Positions 53,411-64,000 of a stretch of 64,000 nt of DNA are shown piece by piece. A program made the translations under genes and the position numbers. How positions within the stretch are numbered: position 1 is the stretch's first letter; every line of letters begins with the position of its first letter. The DNA comes from Heracleum sosnowskyi. Its lineage: Eukaryota > Streptophyta > Magnoliopsida > Apiales > Apiaceae. Where the stretch lies: NCBI GenBank assembly GCA_030848705.1, contig CM061236.1, positions 55,261,481 to 55,325,480 on the forward strand, written 5' to 3'. Below the pieces are notes generated by a model, which saw only the letters and a list, made by a program, of their open reading frames with translations, was not told the DNA's origin and did no database searches.

Positions 53411-54100
53411 TCGAGGGTTAATTATTTATTTAATGAATATTATTTTTGAGTATTCATTTGAGGATTATTGACTTAAAGAATATCATTTATATTCATTTGA
53501 GGATTATTGACTTAAAGAATATCATTTATATTCATTTGAGGATTATTGACTTAGAGAATATTATATATATATTCATTTGAGGATTATTGACTTAAAGAAT
53601 ATTATTTATATTCATTTGAGGATTATTGACTTTAAGAATATTATTGTGAATATTCATCTGGGGATTATTTAATGAATATTAATTTTGAATATTCATTTGA
53701 AGATTATTTATTTAATGAATATTATTTATGAATATTCATTCGAGGATTAATTATTTATTTAATGAATATTACTTTTGAATATTCATTTGAGACTTAATTA
53801 TTTAATGGATATTATTTTTCGAATATTCATTGAGATTTATTAATTAATGAATATTATTTTGAATATTCATTTGAGGTTTACTTATTTGAGGAATATTATT
53901 TTGAATATTCATTCGAGGTTTATATTATCTTGAATATTCATTCGGGGTTTATTAGTTAATGAATATTATTTTAAATATTCATTTAATCCTTATGTCTTTA
54001 ATGAATATTATCTTTGAATATTCATTTAATCATTATTTACTTAATGAATATTATTTTCGAAGATTCGTTTAATGTTTACTTATTTAATAAATGCTATCAA
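53411..54100 (+). repeat. Hairpin-forming minisatellite in F1's LTR
   Basis: Roughly fifteen units of about 40-50 bp built on AATGAATATT...AATATTCATT(T/C)GAGG, so each unit is an inverted repeat with a short loop. Between 53468 and 53640 the unit is GAGGATTATTGACTTAAAGA plus TATTC/ATATTC arms, repeated nearly exactly four or five times. Unit boundaries are approximate. Confidence 0.85.
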
Positions 54101-54721
54101 TTATTTTTAAATCAAAAAGAGGTTCCCAAAATAATGTTTTCCATTTAAATCCGTCTTTTAAGAGGATTTAAATGCTCGCTCAACCATAAAAAATATGGGA
54201 AACCTGATTTAAGAGACTACTACTCTTTTTGAACTCTCAACTCAAAACTGTCAGAGGACAGATATTTTCTCGGAGCAATTTAATTGCTGCCAGTCAAATG
54301 TTGTGTTACCACCTCAACGCTCGAGGGGTAGATTCCTGGAACAAGTCGATATCCATTAACAAGCATCGCTTGGGAAATATTGGAGAATCTTCCTTTCCAA
54401 CCTAGATATAACTACTGAGTGGAGTCGTATCAACAAGTATTACACTTGGGGAAAGGAGGACGATCTTTACGTTTCAGAGTCATGGATTTCATCTGAACTA
54501 GGAGCATGTGTAAGAGGTCGAGTCGCGCCGATCCATCACTTTATTGCCCCAAATGGGCCGGGAGATCCAGAAAGGCGGTAGACAATGTCAGGCTGTCGTG
54601 ATACTTCCATCTACATGTAGAAAACATATATTTTGTTGTACAACCTGCTACTGATCATAATAAGGTTGGTACGACGGGCGCGGAGAAGGCTCCAGTATTG
54701 GTTCATCATCCATTTTGGATA

Positions 54722-54869
54722 ATTCTGCAACATGTACTGAAAGGGACCACGGATGGCTCCGTTGGTACAGGTTTACCAATCATGTTGGCAGAGGGATTCT
54801 GCAGCATGTATTGAAAGGGACCAAGGATGACACCCGTGGTACAGGTTTACCGGTCATGTTGGCAGGGGG
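54722..54869 (+). repeat. 74-bp tandem duplication in F1's LTR
   Basis: Two adjacent units, each from ATTCTGCA(A/G)CATGTA to CATGTTGGCAG(A/G)GGG. F2 has only a shortened single version near 60835-60890. Confidence 0.85.
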
Positions 54870-55870
54870 TCGAAAAGTGTTCAAAATAAAGTTACAATGA
54901 ATCCTCGCAACTTCATCTGTTAAGAGTTATGACTCTGATAATATATGCATAAGTAAATCTTGGGTTACGGAGATATGATATTAATTTTCCTCGTAACCTC
55001 ATCTTTTATATCATTTGACTCTGTGGATACCTTACATAATATGAGTTATGGTAAGGAAGTTGCTTATACTGAATCACCTTATAACTTCATCTTTTAAGTT
55101 ATATGTTGATATTCTGCTTACAAAGCAGATATTTTTGGAAGAGTTATATTGGTTTACTTTGAAACCTCATCTTCTATATTATACTAGAAATGTGTTCTTA
55201 ATATATCAAAAGTTTGCAGAAATATTATGAAATGATATTTGAAATACAACAATGGTACTATTTTTGGAATACCTCCCGATAAGGGAATAATTTCAGTATC
55301 GAGATATTTTGACAAATTATTGTCTTATACCCGCTTTACTCTGGGTTGAATTAAAGGCAGAATTATGCCATATTTTCATTACCTTGTTGAGCTATCGCTC
55401 ACTCTTGCTATTGTTTTATATATATTATATAGCAGCGAAGCAGGATGCCAATGGGACGGCACATACCCCGCAAGGCGTTTCCATAAACGGCTTCTAGCAG
55501 TGATCCCGAGAGTAGTACGAACCAATCAAATCAGGCTACAGCTTTTGGTATTCGACTTATGTATAATTATGAATGGTATGAGAGGATTGTGAGCATCAGA
55601 AGGCTAAGTTGGTAATGTAACATTACTTAGAAATTGTATCAGTGACAGATTCAAGGACATTTGGGTATTGTAATAAAAATTATTTATTCCGCAGTTGTTG
55701 TATTGTGTCGTTTCTGAGACTCTAATCTGTGTGTGTGTGTGTGTGAGATAATATTGTGGGGTCATGAGCAGGTGAATTATGCACGGTGTGAGTAATACAG
55801 GTAAGGCAAGGAGTAAATGGATCGTGACTACTCTAAATCCCTGACCCCGGATTTGGGGCTGTTACAGAGA

Positions 55871-55882
55871 TGGTATCAGAGC
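55871..55882 (+). other. Primer-binding site of element F1 (initiator Met tRNA)
   Basis: TGGTATCAGAGC, four bases (GAGA) after the LTR, the same spacing as E. Confidence 0.9.
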
Positions 55883-56899
55883 GTTAGGTTACAGTCCTCA
55901 GAAACGATAGGAGATCGAGTCTTACAAATCCCTTAATAAGGATAAGAACATCTAGAGCTCAAATTGAGTTCGTAGTCGGGTTAGAGGACATGACCCTGAC
56001 TATTTAAGATGAAGCCCGAGAGGGGACTTCTTCTGGGAAACCGTACTTAGGACTTCGTGATTAGTCACCTCAAGTCGTATGAGTTATAGATTGATGGGAT
56101 TCTGAGATACCAGACCCCGAGGCCTTCGAGTAGGCAATTGATGATTCGTTCCTTGAAATGGACGGAGACCCGATAAAGGAAGATCCATAGGAGGATCTAG
56201 AGGAAGACCCCATAGTGGGTCAAGGAAAGAATCTTGTAGAGACGTGTTGATTGATAAAGATGTAGTATGTTACTTGAGGTCGCACAATAGGACCGGACGA
56301 ACCTTCAAGGGATAAATAAGTGATGAGACGAGGGTTTAAGGATCGTTCATGATTCATCAAGAGATATGACAAAGAAAATGGAGTAGAGTCTCCAAAGCAG
56401 AAGAGGTAGAGGCAGTATAGCCAGTATCAGTGGATTGATTCGACTTGAACGAAACCTGTTACTCGTAGTCGGTTATAGTTGCCCATAAGGAGGTGGCATA
56501 CGTAAGAACCAAGATGTTCGGATTTTCGCGAACGATTAAGGGTACTTAGTTGCCTAGAATAGTGAAAGGAGTTGTTTTGGCTATGAGGTTTCAATCCCCC
56601 ACGACCAGCGACTCCACTGGAAATAGTGTCTATTACATCATTGAGGGATTTTATTATCTCAAGGAGAATTTTGGGTATATGTACCATGTAAATGTTATTG
56701 TAAGACAAGCACGCTAAGGCGGAATCGAGAACGAGATTTACCACCCTCAGGAAACCAGGAAGGAATTATGAGGATAGAACAGAAAGGTCGGAAATCAGAT
56801 CCGAGCATTATTAGTAGGTAATAGATTGATCAAATTTCCCCGATTTTGGAAAGGAATTCAGCAAAGTTTGGCAAACCTTGTCTTTCTGATTACCAGAGG
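55883..56899 (+). pseudogene. Leader of element F1 with a decayed leader ORF
   Basis: At 56107 the sequence ATACCAGACCCCGAGGCC parallels the start of E's leader ORF (ATGTCAGACCCCGAGGCG), with ATG changed to ATA. Near 56156-56215 it encodes an acidic MDGDPIKEDP-stop-EDLEEDPI, matching E's EEDPEEDP repeats but with stops. Beyond 56220 I see no further clear homology or ORF. Confidence 0.6.
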
Positions 56900-56963
56900 A
56901 TGTCACCAAAGAGAGTGGAAATTAGAGCGAACCCTGTGGATTGGATAAGATAGCCGTCATATG
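56900..56963 (+). pseudogene. Element F1 gag, first codons
   Basis: ATG 56900 encodes MSPKRVEIRANPVDW, matching E's MPPRRMGTRANPHESID. A TAG follows two codons later (after IR), and solo LTR F2 begins at 56964. Confidence 0.7.
56959..56963. repeat. Target-site duplication ATATG, left of F2
   Basis: Repeated at 61799-61803. This proves that F2 is an independent solo LTR, not F1's 3' LTR. Confidence 0.92.
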
Positions 56964-59900
56964 TGTAATAACCCGAATTTTTGGTAGAATTAAAACTTTT
57001 CTTATTATGATTAAGTGCATCAGTGAATAGTGAATTTGGTGGATGAATAGTGATTTTGAGGATTAACAAAGTTTTTCATGCCACCTATGTACGAGACGTA
57101 GTGTGGATATTCCGAAGTCATATTAGTGATCTACAGAGTAAATAAGTGAATGCAAAGACGATCGGAATTCAGAAATTCCGAATTTTATTTTGGTGTAGTA
57201 TTTGACCGGGCAGTGAATTATATATTATTATATTCAAGAAACGAGATATTAAATTAAGGAATTGAGGATTTAATATTTTGGAATGTTATTATATTTGATT
57301 TGAGAATTTAGAACGAAAACCACTGAGACAGTGAAACGAAGGTTCTAGAAACCGCTGATACTTTATAACGAGATTAAGTGATTAAGCGAACGAATCATGG
57401 ATTAAGGATTGAAATTATGACAGGATTAAATATAAACATGGAAGTAACATGTAACAAGATTAATTCGAGAAATGCAACATTTGGATCATCCATGTGAAAG
57501 GAAAACGAACCAGTAAAGCTGCTTGCCACCATGATCTCCATTGCTTGACACGTGTCCCCTTCTTTGCCACCATAACCCCCCACTGATCGACACGTGTCCT
57601 GGACATGCAATGACTCACCACCTTTAACAAAAAATCAGCATTTCCAAGCAAATTAACAAAAAATCAAAAACCATTCTTATTTTCTTCATTTTCGGCCAAA
57701 GCAAAACTGCCGGATTGTAAAATTCATATCTCCTTCATTTCTCGGTGGAAAATTGCGATCTATAGCTTGTTGGAAAGGTCTTGAGATAATCTACATTTCG
57801 TATTTCACGAGTTTCCTCCATTTGAGCAAGGTAAGACCTTCAGTTGTCCAGTTCTTTAAACCGGTGTATAGTAACTCCGAGAATTCATAACTTGTTCTTG
57901 ATTTTCTTTTGCAAGTTTAAGGATGATAACCATGGATGAAGACTCTCTTAAGGCTTACAAGCTCTTGTGGTGTGTTTAAGGATTCAAGGAAGGTATAAAA
58001 ACCTCTGCCCCTTTTTGTTATATGAGTTTTGAAATGGTTTTGATGTTTATGTAAAGTTAAGCTCATGATTAAGTGATTAGATGAATTGTTGGTTGAGTAT
58101 TGGAGGATGGGTTATGAATTTTGTTGTGATTATTCATGGAGGATTTGACTGAGTGGAGGGTGTATAAGGTGGATGGTGAGTTTGGGATTGTTTGGTATTG
58201 ATTTGAGTGTGTTTTGAAAATGGAAAACGTTAAGTTTTAAGCCGTCGTAATGCCCGATTCTCGTTAACTTTAAAACTGCATAGAATCCGAAAACTTAACT
58301 GCCTCTTTTGGTTCAGTGATGAATATGAGTGTGTAGAGCTTTGTTTCTAGTTTACGTGAGCACAAGAATCATGTCGTTACGATTTACGGTTTAAGAGAAA
58401 AGTGAGTTTTAGTAAACGTCGTTCGGAGGAACAACCCTTCTCTGTTCAGCCACTTTGAGGCTATATTTGGACCACTTCGGAGCCATATTAAAATGTGAAA
58501 CTTTGAGGAATAATACTAGAGACAGTTAGGAAGGCTCACGAAAACGATTCGGATTAAAAAGATTATTTTTCGATTTTATAAAAATGTTTTAGTCGAGGTC
58601 GCGCAAGTGAAAACCACTGAAAACAAGACTTAGAAACCAAGGTTCCAAATGGTTAAGTATAACTTGGATTTGAGGATGGATTTCGAACCAAACTTATGAT
58701 TTAAGTATTTGACGAATAACATGGACTTAGTGTGACGCTAGAGCGAGCAAGTAATGCCTTGGTTGTATTTCGCTTACGTGTTTAAGCATTGAGTTATAAG
58801 TGGTTTATCGAGGGGATTAACCGTGTGTTTTCGTTTGACTTTGTCTAGATTGTCCGGCATCGTCGCGAACCCCTATCACTTCTCGAGCATCAGGCAAGTT
58901 TCTAAAAACCATATTTTGAAGTATGTATATACTAGATGCAAGTTATGTATGCATACTCGATCGTTCAGAGTATATTTATTTTGAAATATATGAAATATGT
59001 TGAATAAGTTTCAATCCATATTTGCAAGTTTCCCAATATTGTGCTTCCTTATCAAAACCAGTATATCCTTGGTCTTGTTAATGATATTAAATCTTGCTCG
59101 TGCGATAACCAAAATCCCATGACCTTATAATACGGTTGATGGGTGGTGATGCTTTTAAGATCCTACGCCTTGAATTATATGGTGTATATGTTTATAAACT
59201 TTTCGTATGGTGGAAGGGGACTTTATATCATAAGGTAGGTATTTGTGTACTGGAATAAGAAAGGCTCAGAGGGTAGAGCATGTATTGAGTTTATAACTTA
59301 GCCAGCGTATCGGGGTTATTTTGTAAGGTATATTTTCGAAAACCCGGACAGAGCTTTTTAGAAAGATTTTCGCAATAATTAACCTAAAGGCAACATCACC
59401 AATAAACCAGTGTTTATTTAATTAGTAAATACTTCTGGAAGCATTTACGGATTAAATAAGCCTTATTCGTCTAATTAAATTTGTTTACTTAGATGAATAT
59501 CATTTTCAAAATGTTTTCTTAAAATCGCTTTGTTCCGGAATGATAACAAAGATATCCGGTAACTGCCATTCGAGGATTGTGTATTATTTAATGAATATTA
59601 CTTCTGAATATTCATTTGAGGCTTACTTATTCGAGGGTTAAGTATGTATTTAATGAATATTATTTATTTATATTCATTTGAGGATTATGGACTTTAAGAA
59701 TATTATTATTATTATCCATTCGAGGATTGTGTATTATTTAATGAATATTACTTCTGAATATTCATTTGAGGCTTACTTATTCGAGGGTTAAGTATGTATT
59801 TAATGAATATTATTTATTTATATTCATTTGAGGATTATGGACTTTAAGACTATTATTATTATTATCCATTCGAGGATTGTGTATTATTTAATGAATATTA

Positions 59901-61798
59901 CTTTTGAATATTCATTTAAGAGTTATTTATTTAATGAATATTACTTTTGAATATTCATTTAAGAGTTATTTATTTAATGAATATTACTTTTGAATATTCA
60001 TTTAAGAGTTATTTATTTAATGAATATTATTTTCAAATATTCATTTAAAGATCATTTATTTAATGAATATTATTTTCAAATATTCATTTAAGGATTAGTT
60101 GTTTAATGAAGATTATTTTCAAATATTCATTTAAGGATTAGTTGTTTAATGAAGATTATTTTCAAATATTCATTTGAGGTTTACTTATTCAATAAATATT
60201 ATTAATTATTTTCAAATCAAGAAGAGGTTCCCAAAACACTGTTTCTCCATTTGAATCTGTCTTTTAAGAAGATTCAAATGCTCGCTCAACTATCAAAAAT
60301 ACGGGAAACCTGATTTAAGTGACTACTACTCTTTTTTAAACTCTCAATTCAAAACTGTCAAGGGACAGATATTTTCTTGGAGCAATTTAATTGCTGCCAG
60401 TCTAATGTTGTGTTACCACCTCAATGATCGAGGGGTAAATTCATGGAACAAGTCGATATCCATTAACAAGCATAGCTTGGGAAATATTGGAGAATCTCCC
60501 TTTCCAACCTAGATATAACTACTTAGTGGAGTCGTATCAACAAGTGTTACACTTGGGGAAAGGAGGACGATCTTTACGTTTCAGAGTCATGGATTCCATC
60601 TGAACTAGGAGTGGTGTAAGTGGTCAAGTTGCGTGGGCCCATCCAACTTTTATATATTGCCCCAAATGGGCCGGGAGGTCATAGTAAGGCGGTAGACAAT
60701 GTCAGGCCGTCGTGATACTTCCATCTACATGTAGAAAACTATTTGAGCGGTGCGACCTGCTACTGATCATAGTAAGGTTAGGCACAGCGGACGCGGTAGC
60801 AACTCCAGTATTGGTTCATCATCCAATTTGGATATTCCTGCAACATGTATTGGGGTGAAGAACCAATCATGTTGGTAGGGGGTCGAAAAGTGTTTGGAAA
60901 TGAAGTGACAATAAATTCATGCAACTTCATCTTTTATTTATGAGTTATGACTCTGTGGATACCTTACATAACATGAGTTATGGTAAGGGAGTTGTTTATA
61001 CTGAATCACCTTATAACTTCATCTTTTAAGTTATATGTTGATATTCTGCATATATAGCAGATATTTTTCGGAAAGGTTATATTTGGTTTACTTTGAAACC
61101 TCATCGTTTATACTAGAACTTTGTTCATAATATAGCCAAAGTTTGCAGAAATATTATGAAATTGATATTTGAAATACAACAATGGTATTATTTTTGGGAT
61201 TACATTCCGATAAGGATGTAATTTAAGTATCGAAATATTTTGACAAATTATTGTCTTATACCCGCTTTATTTCTGGGTTGAATTAAAGGCAGAATTATGC
61301 CATACTTTCATTTCCTTGCTGAGCTATCGCTCACTCTTGCTATTGTTTTATATATATTATATAGCAGCGAAGCAGGATGCCAATGGGACGGCACATACCC
61401 CGCAAGGCGTTTTCATAAACAGTTTCTAGCAGTGATCCTGAGAGTAGTACGAACCAATCGAATCAGGCTACAGCTTTCGGTATTCGACTTATTTATATAC
61501 ATGAATGGTATTAGAGGATTGTAAGCATCAGAAAATTAAGTTGGTAATGTAACATTACTTAGAAATTGTATCAGTGACAGATTCAAAAGACATTTGGGTA
61601 TTGTAATAAAAATTATTTATTCCGCAGTTGTTGTATTGTGTCGTTTCTGAGACTCTAACCTGTGTGTGTGTGTGTGAGACGTATGTTGTGGGGTCATGAG
61701 CAGGTGAATTATGAATGGTGTGAGTAATACAGGTAAGGCAAGGAGTACATGGATCGTGACTACCCTAAATCCCTGACCCCGGATTTGGGGCTGTTACA
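56964..61798 (+). mobile_element. F2: solo LTR of the F family (4835 bp)
   Basis: Complete LTR from TGTAATAACCCGAATTTTTG to GGGGCTGTTACA, flanked by ATATG, with no internal region. Such solo LTRs arise by recombination between the two LTRs of one element. It differs from F1's LTR by many substitutions and indels, including a different minisatellite (59567-60200). It also carries a TG repeat at 61661-61676. Short ORFs inside have no homologue I recognise. Same strand as F1. Confidence 0.9.
59567..60200 (+). repeat. Hairpin-forming minisatellite in F2, with a 150-bp higher-order duplication
   Basis: The same AATGAATATT...AATATTCATT units as at 53411-54100. Here a block of about 150 bp (ATTCGAGGATTGTGTATTAT onward) is repeated in tandem from about 59568 and 59719, with a third partial start near 59869. 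Runs of shorter near-identical units follow (about 59925-60160). Confidence 0.85.
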
Positions 61799-61803
61799 AT
61801 ATG

Positions 61804-63360
61804 GGTTGGTGGACAGACCCAGATTGCTATAATTGATTGTAGAGATAAAATGATGAAGTTGAGATTGGACGGTAAAGGCAAAATATATTTAAGGACCAAG
61901 ACGGACTGAGAAGTTCCGGGATTGACTTAAATGAAAAGGCTATTGTGCCAAAAGTGTTAAGCTTATGGAGCACACGGGATTGATATGGGAGAAGGAATAT
62001 TGGGTATAAGGATGATTGAAATAGAGACCGGATTTAAGCTTGTAGTTTCTAACGATCTTCCGAAGTACCGCCCAGTCGACATGTGGAATTGTCATTGCTA
62101 CGGGCAACAACGGTATCGAAGTCTTCTTATAGAACAGAACGCTTACTTGAGATATTTGCGCCTAGTCGAATAGAATTCCCTGCGATTGCAAAGGTCGATG
62201 GTTGAATCCTTAGCGACTATTATGAGTCGACAATAACGTAAGTATCGAGCACCTTAGGGTGTGCATGGAGAAGAAAAGCTTTGGAATTGAACGATTATCC
62301 ATTAGAGGAGCCGACGTAAAAGGCATCCGTAGAGACCTTGGGGTACCTCCCCAATCTATGATCTATCTTGACCTCTCTCCAAGAAAGAATTCTGATAAAG
62401 GGTATATTCCCTCTTCGAAGTTGTTTTATAACCCTTGTGCTAAACCATATTCAGTTTCACTTGTGCCAGAGGCTGTCACAATGCCTACTTTCAGGTTTTC
62501 GAAGCCCTGTCAAGTAATGTTATTTAAGCTTTTACTTTTGTTCAAATAATGAATGACCCTATGGTGATACCTCACCACTTGCTTGTTAAGTACCAGTATC
62601 TTTCTGGTTATTCTTTTCTTTGGAAACCGCACCTTTGGAATCTGTTCAATTTTAATCCAAGGTGTTCCTTTGAGAAATATGGTCGAAAGGCGATAATCAT
62701 TAAATTGATCTCGAATTGCTTTCATACCTTTCAACTTCCACTGAGACGAACAACTCTATACTTATAGGGGCTACAAGGACTATCTGTCTGTGTGATAGAA
62801 GTCTGATGGGACGCCATCACTTGTAAGTTGTGAAATACAAGAAGGCTAATTACCTTTAGTAATGTCTCAATTGAGGCACACAACGTTGAGTTCTTATGAT
62901 CATATTGATCTCTCGGTAAAATTCTCTTACCTCCAATAAGGTTACCTTAAAATTCATAACCTTATGATCACCAGTGTGTGACATTTTCTTTGATATGGGA
63001 GCTATCTTTCAAGGCCCTATAATTTTTGTTATCCTTATTGAACTTCAAGGGGAGGCCAACCAGGTCAAATAAGTCAAAATTCGCTGATAGGAATTAGATT
63101 CGCAACGAAATCGCCTATGACATGAGCGAATCCCTAAGACGAATAGAATGTTAGTGACATATCAATGAAATTGGTTTATTCTCCCAAGGATATTATGATA
63201 ATGGAAAGCGTGTCAATCGATATATGTGAAAGGAATAGCGATGTGCCGTGAACTCCAGTGACAACGGTGTTAGATAGATGCCCTATAGTGGAATTGAGAT
63301 TTTGGAGGAGTTGTTTACGAATGGACACTACCTCTGGGTTACCAAGATAAGTACTGACGA
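61804..63360 (+). other. Unrecognised internal sequence of element F1
   Basis: E's gag would need about 0.5 kb here; this is about 1.5 kb. Short frames (61985-62173, 62259-62549) have no family I recognise and no neighbouring homologue. One stretch near 61831-61880 (ATTGATTGTAGAGATAAAAT) loosely resembles the protease-end motif IDC+DK of E, but not convincingly. It may contain a further old insertion or a rearrangement. Confidence 0.4.
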
Positions 63361-64000
63361 TGGAGTCAGAGGGAGCTGGTATTGTGACTTGGGAGAGGTG
63401 CAGCGTGTTGTTTTTAGAGAAATAATTTTCGGAAATATATGGAGACCCGGATGAAAATGAAAGTTAAAGAGTTAAAACAAGAAACCATGACTATGACCGA
63501 GTATGAGGCCAAGTTTTCCGAATTATCGAGGTTTGTCCGGAGTTTGTGAACACAGAAGAAAAGAAAGCCAGTAGGTTTCAACCAGGGCTACCTCCAACAA
63601 GCAGCCCACTGTCAGGACCTTTAAATAGCAGGTGCCCTTCTACACTATTTAGACAGAGCTAATGCATTGTTGTATATCAAGATGTTGCATGACAATTAAA
63701 CCTTAAGGCCGAGCTACTAAGGGAATAATTACAAGTAGAAACAGTCAATCGAGGGATTTTCCCATAGGACTGGTACATCCAAGTTGTGAACTAGAAATAT
63801 GAGGTCGACACTTTTGATAGACCTGATCCCTTTCAAGTTGGGAGAAGTTGATATTATAATAAGGATGGGTTGGTTGGCACCCAATGGAGCCCAGACTGAT
63901 TGTAAAGGAGAGAGAGTAATAATTAAAAGATGGAGGCAGATTTAGAGATTCTTGAATATAGTTCAGACTAAGAAACTATTACGTCAGAAATACGAGGCTT
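63361..64000 (+). pseudogene. Element F1 gag core and protease remnants
   Basis: With frameshifts this parallels E: AGIVTWER near 63380, then ELKQETMTMTEYEAKFSELS (about 63463-63522) and a VNTEEKKASRFQPGL segment (about 63546-63590). A large deletion removes the zinc knuckles and joins to KQPTVRTF near 63600-63630 (E: NKPPTARTFNM). Protease-end motifs follow: YPSCELEI-like near 63783, DLIPFKLGE-like near 63823-63850, and GWLAPNGAQTDCKGERVII (63868-63924), against MDWLSRNNAQIDCKGKKIRL in E. Many stops; not functional. Runs off the right edge. Confidence 0.75.

Larger units (their letters stand above)
51003..55866 (+). repeat. 5' LTR of element F1 (4864 bp)
   Basis: Starts TGTAATAACCCGGATTTTTG and ends GGATTTGGGGCTGTTACA. 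It is a copy of F2 (56964-61798) and a distant relative of E's LTR (shared ends and blocks such as CATCAGGCAAGTTTTCAAAA about 53110). It contains the hairpin-repeat array (53411-54100), a 74-bp tandem duplication (54722-54869), a TATATATATTATATAG stretch (about 55417-55432) and a TG repeat (55729-55745). No gene. Confidence 0.92.
51003..56963 (+). mobile_element. Element F1: decayed Tekay-type Ty3/gypsy retrotransposon, left part
   Basis: Plus-strand relative of E: 4.86-kb 5' LTR, initiator-Met primer site, decayed leader ORF, and the first 21 codons of gag, interrupted by solo LTR F2. It continues at 61799-64000 and leaves the window. LTR ends, primer layout, leader ORF and gag start all match E's group. 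Confidence 0.85.
61799..64000 (+). mobile_element. Element F1, internal region after F2 (runs off the window)
   Basis: The ATATG duplication (61799-61803) joins this to 56963. Its 3' part carries gag and protease remnants related to E. Its first 1.5 kb is unrecognised. Confidence 0.75.

Noticed and set aside
53411..60200. CRISPR-like or centromeric satellite array
   Set aside because: Units are internal inverted repeats without unique equal-length spacers, in a plant LTR. The array is under 1 kb, so no satellite claim is made.
51003..61798. A complete short non-autonomous element with two 4.8-kb LTRs
   Set aside because: The right-hand LTR has its own duplication ATATG on both sides and the left LTR lacks it; the two belong to different insertions.
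1125..61803. Shared target sequence ATATG for A and F2 as a site preference
   Set aside because: Two insertions are too few, and E and C used CAGAA and GAGAG. AT-rich targets make a match by chance plausible.
62259..62549. A small gene of 96 codons in F1
   Set aside because: Length is within chance expectation for this composition; no homologue in E, no recognised domain.
1..64000. Host single-copy genes, rRNA, or bacterial or organelle DNA
   Set aside because: All long ORFs belong to retrotransposon families and the remaining sequence is LTR or spacer; nothing else could be supported.

Overview
This window is repeat DNA from a flowering-plant nuclear genome. It holds plant-specific LTR-retrotransposon lineages (SIRE-like Ty1/copia, Tat-like and Tekay/Del-like Ty3/gypsy) with spliceosomal introns, and I found no host gene. 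The sequence does not fix the species; a dicot is likely. Almost every base belongs to a stack of nested retrotransposons. Letters A-G below are my own labels.

Reconstruction. (1) The oldest layer is B, a Tat-type Ty3/gypsy element on the minus strand. It runs off the left edge, and its parts lie at 1-1129 and 26405-34570. (2) A, a second copy of B's family in opposite orientation (1130-26399, 978-bp LTRs, target duplication ATATG), sits inside B's 3' region. (3) C, a very young SIRE-like copia element on the minus strand (5248-17201, 541-bp LTRs that look identical except at one base, duplication GAGAG), sits inside A's pol. (4) D, a relative of C on the plus strand with a short 177-bp LTR, starts at 34571 inside B's 5' LTR; its gag is split between 34811-35461 and 49999-50750. 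(5) E, an apparently intact chromovirus-like Ty3/gypsy element on the minus strand (35462-49993, 4.2-kb LTRs, duplication CAGAA), sits in D's gag. (6) G is an unidentified insert starting near 50751, also in D's gag. (7) F1, a decayed relative of E on the plus strand with a 4.86-kb LTR, starts at 51003 inside G and runs off the right edge. (8) F2, a solo LTR of F1's family (56964-61798, duplication ATATG), sits 21 codons into F1's gag. The deepest chain is B > D > G > F1 > F2.

Coding capacity. E carries one uninterrupted 1565-residue gag-protease-RT-RNase H-integrase-chromodomain polyprotein and a 246-residue ORF in its leader. C carries gag, pol and a 3.6-kb third ORF, with one nonsense codon in pol and one in the third ORF. 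B keeps a 1284-codon stretch covering RT to integrase, but its gag/protease region has three stops and a 7-bp deletion. A's gag-pol has several frameshifts and stops besides the C insertion. A and B also carry, antisense to gag-pol, an accessory gene. In A it can be modelled as three coding exons with phase-consistent splice sites, a 5'-UTR intron and its own TATA-like box.

Most notable signals: the antisense spliced gene; the octamer CAGAGTTT/AAACTCTG scattered about 35 times through C; the leader ORF of E with a decayed counterpart in F1; arrays of hairpin-forming repeats in the F LTRs; and the head-to-head arrangement of A and B. Coordinates come from reading the sequence by eye. Lineage names rest on motif recognition, not on a database search.
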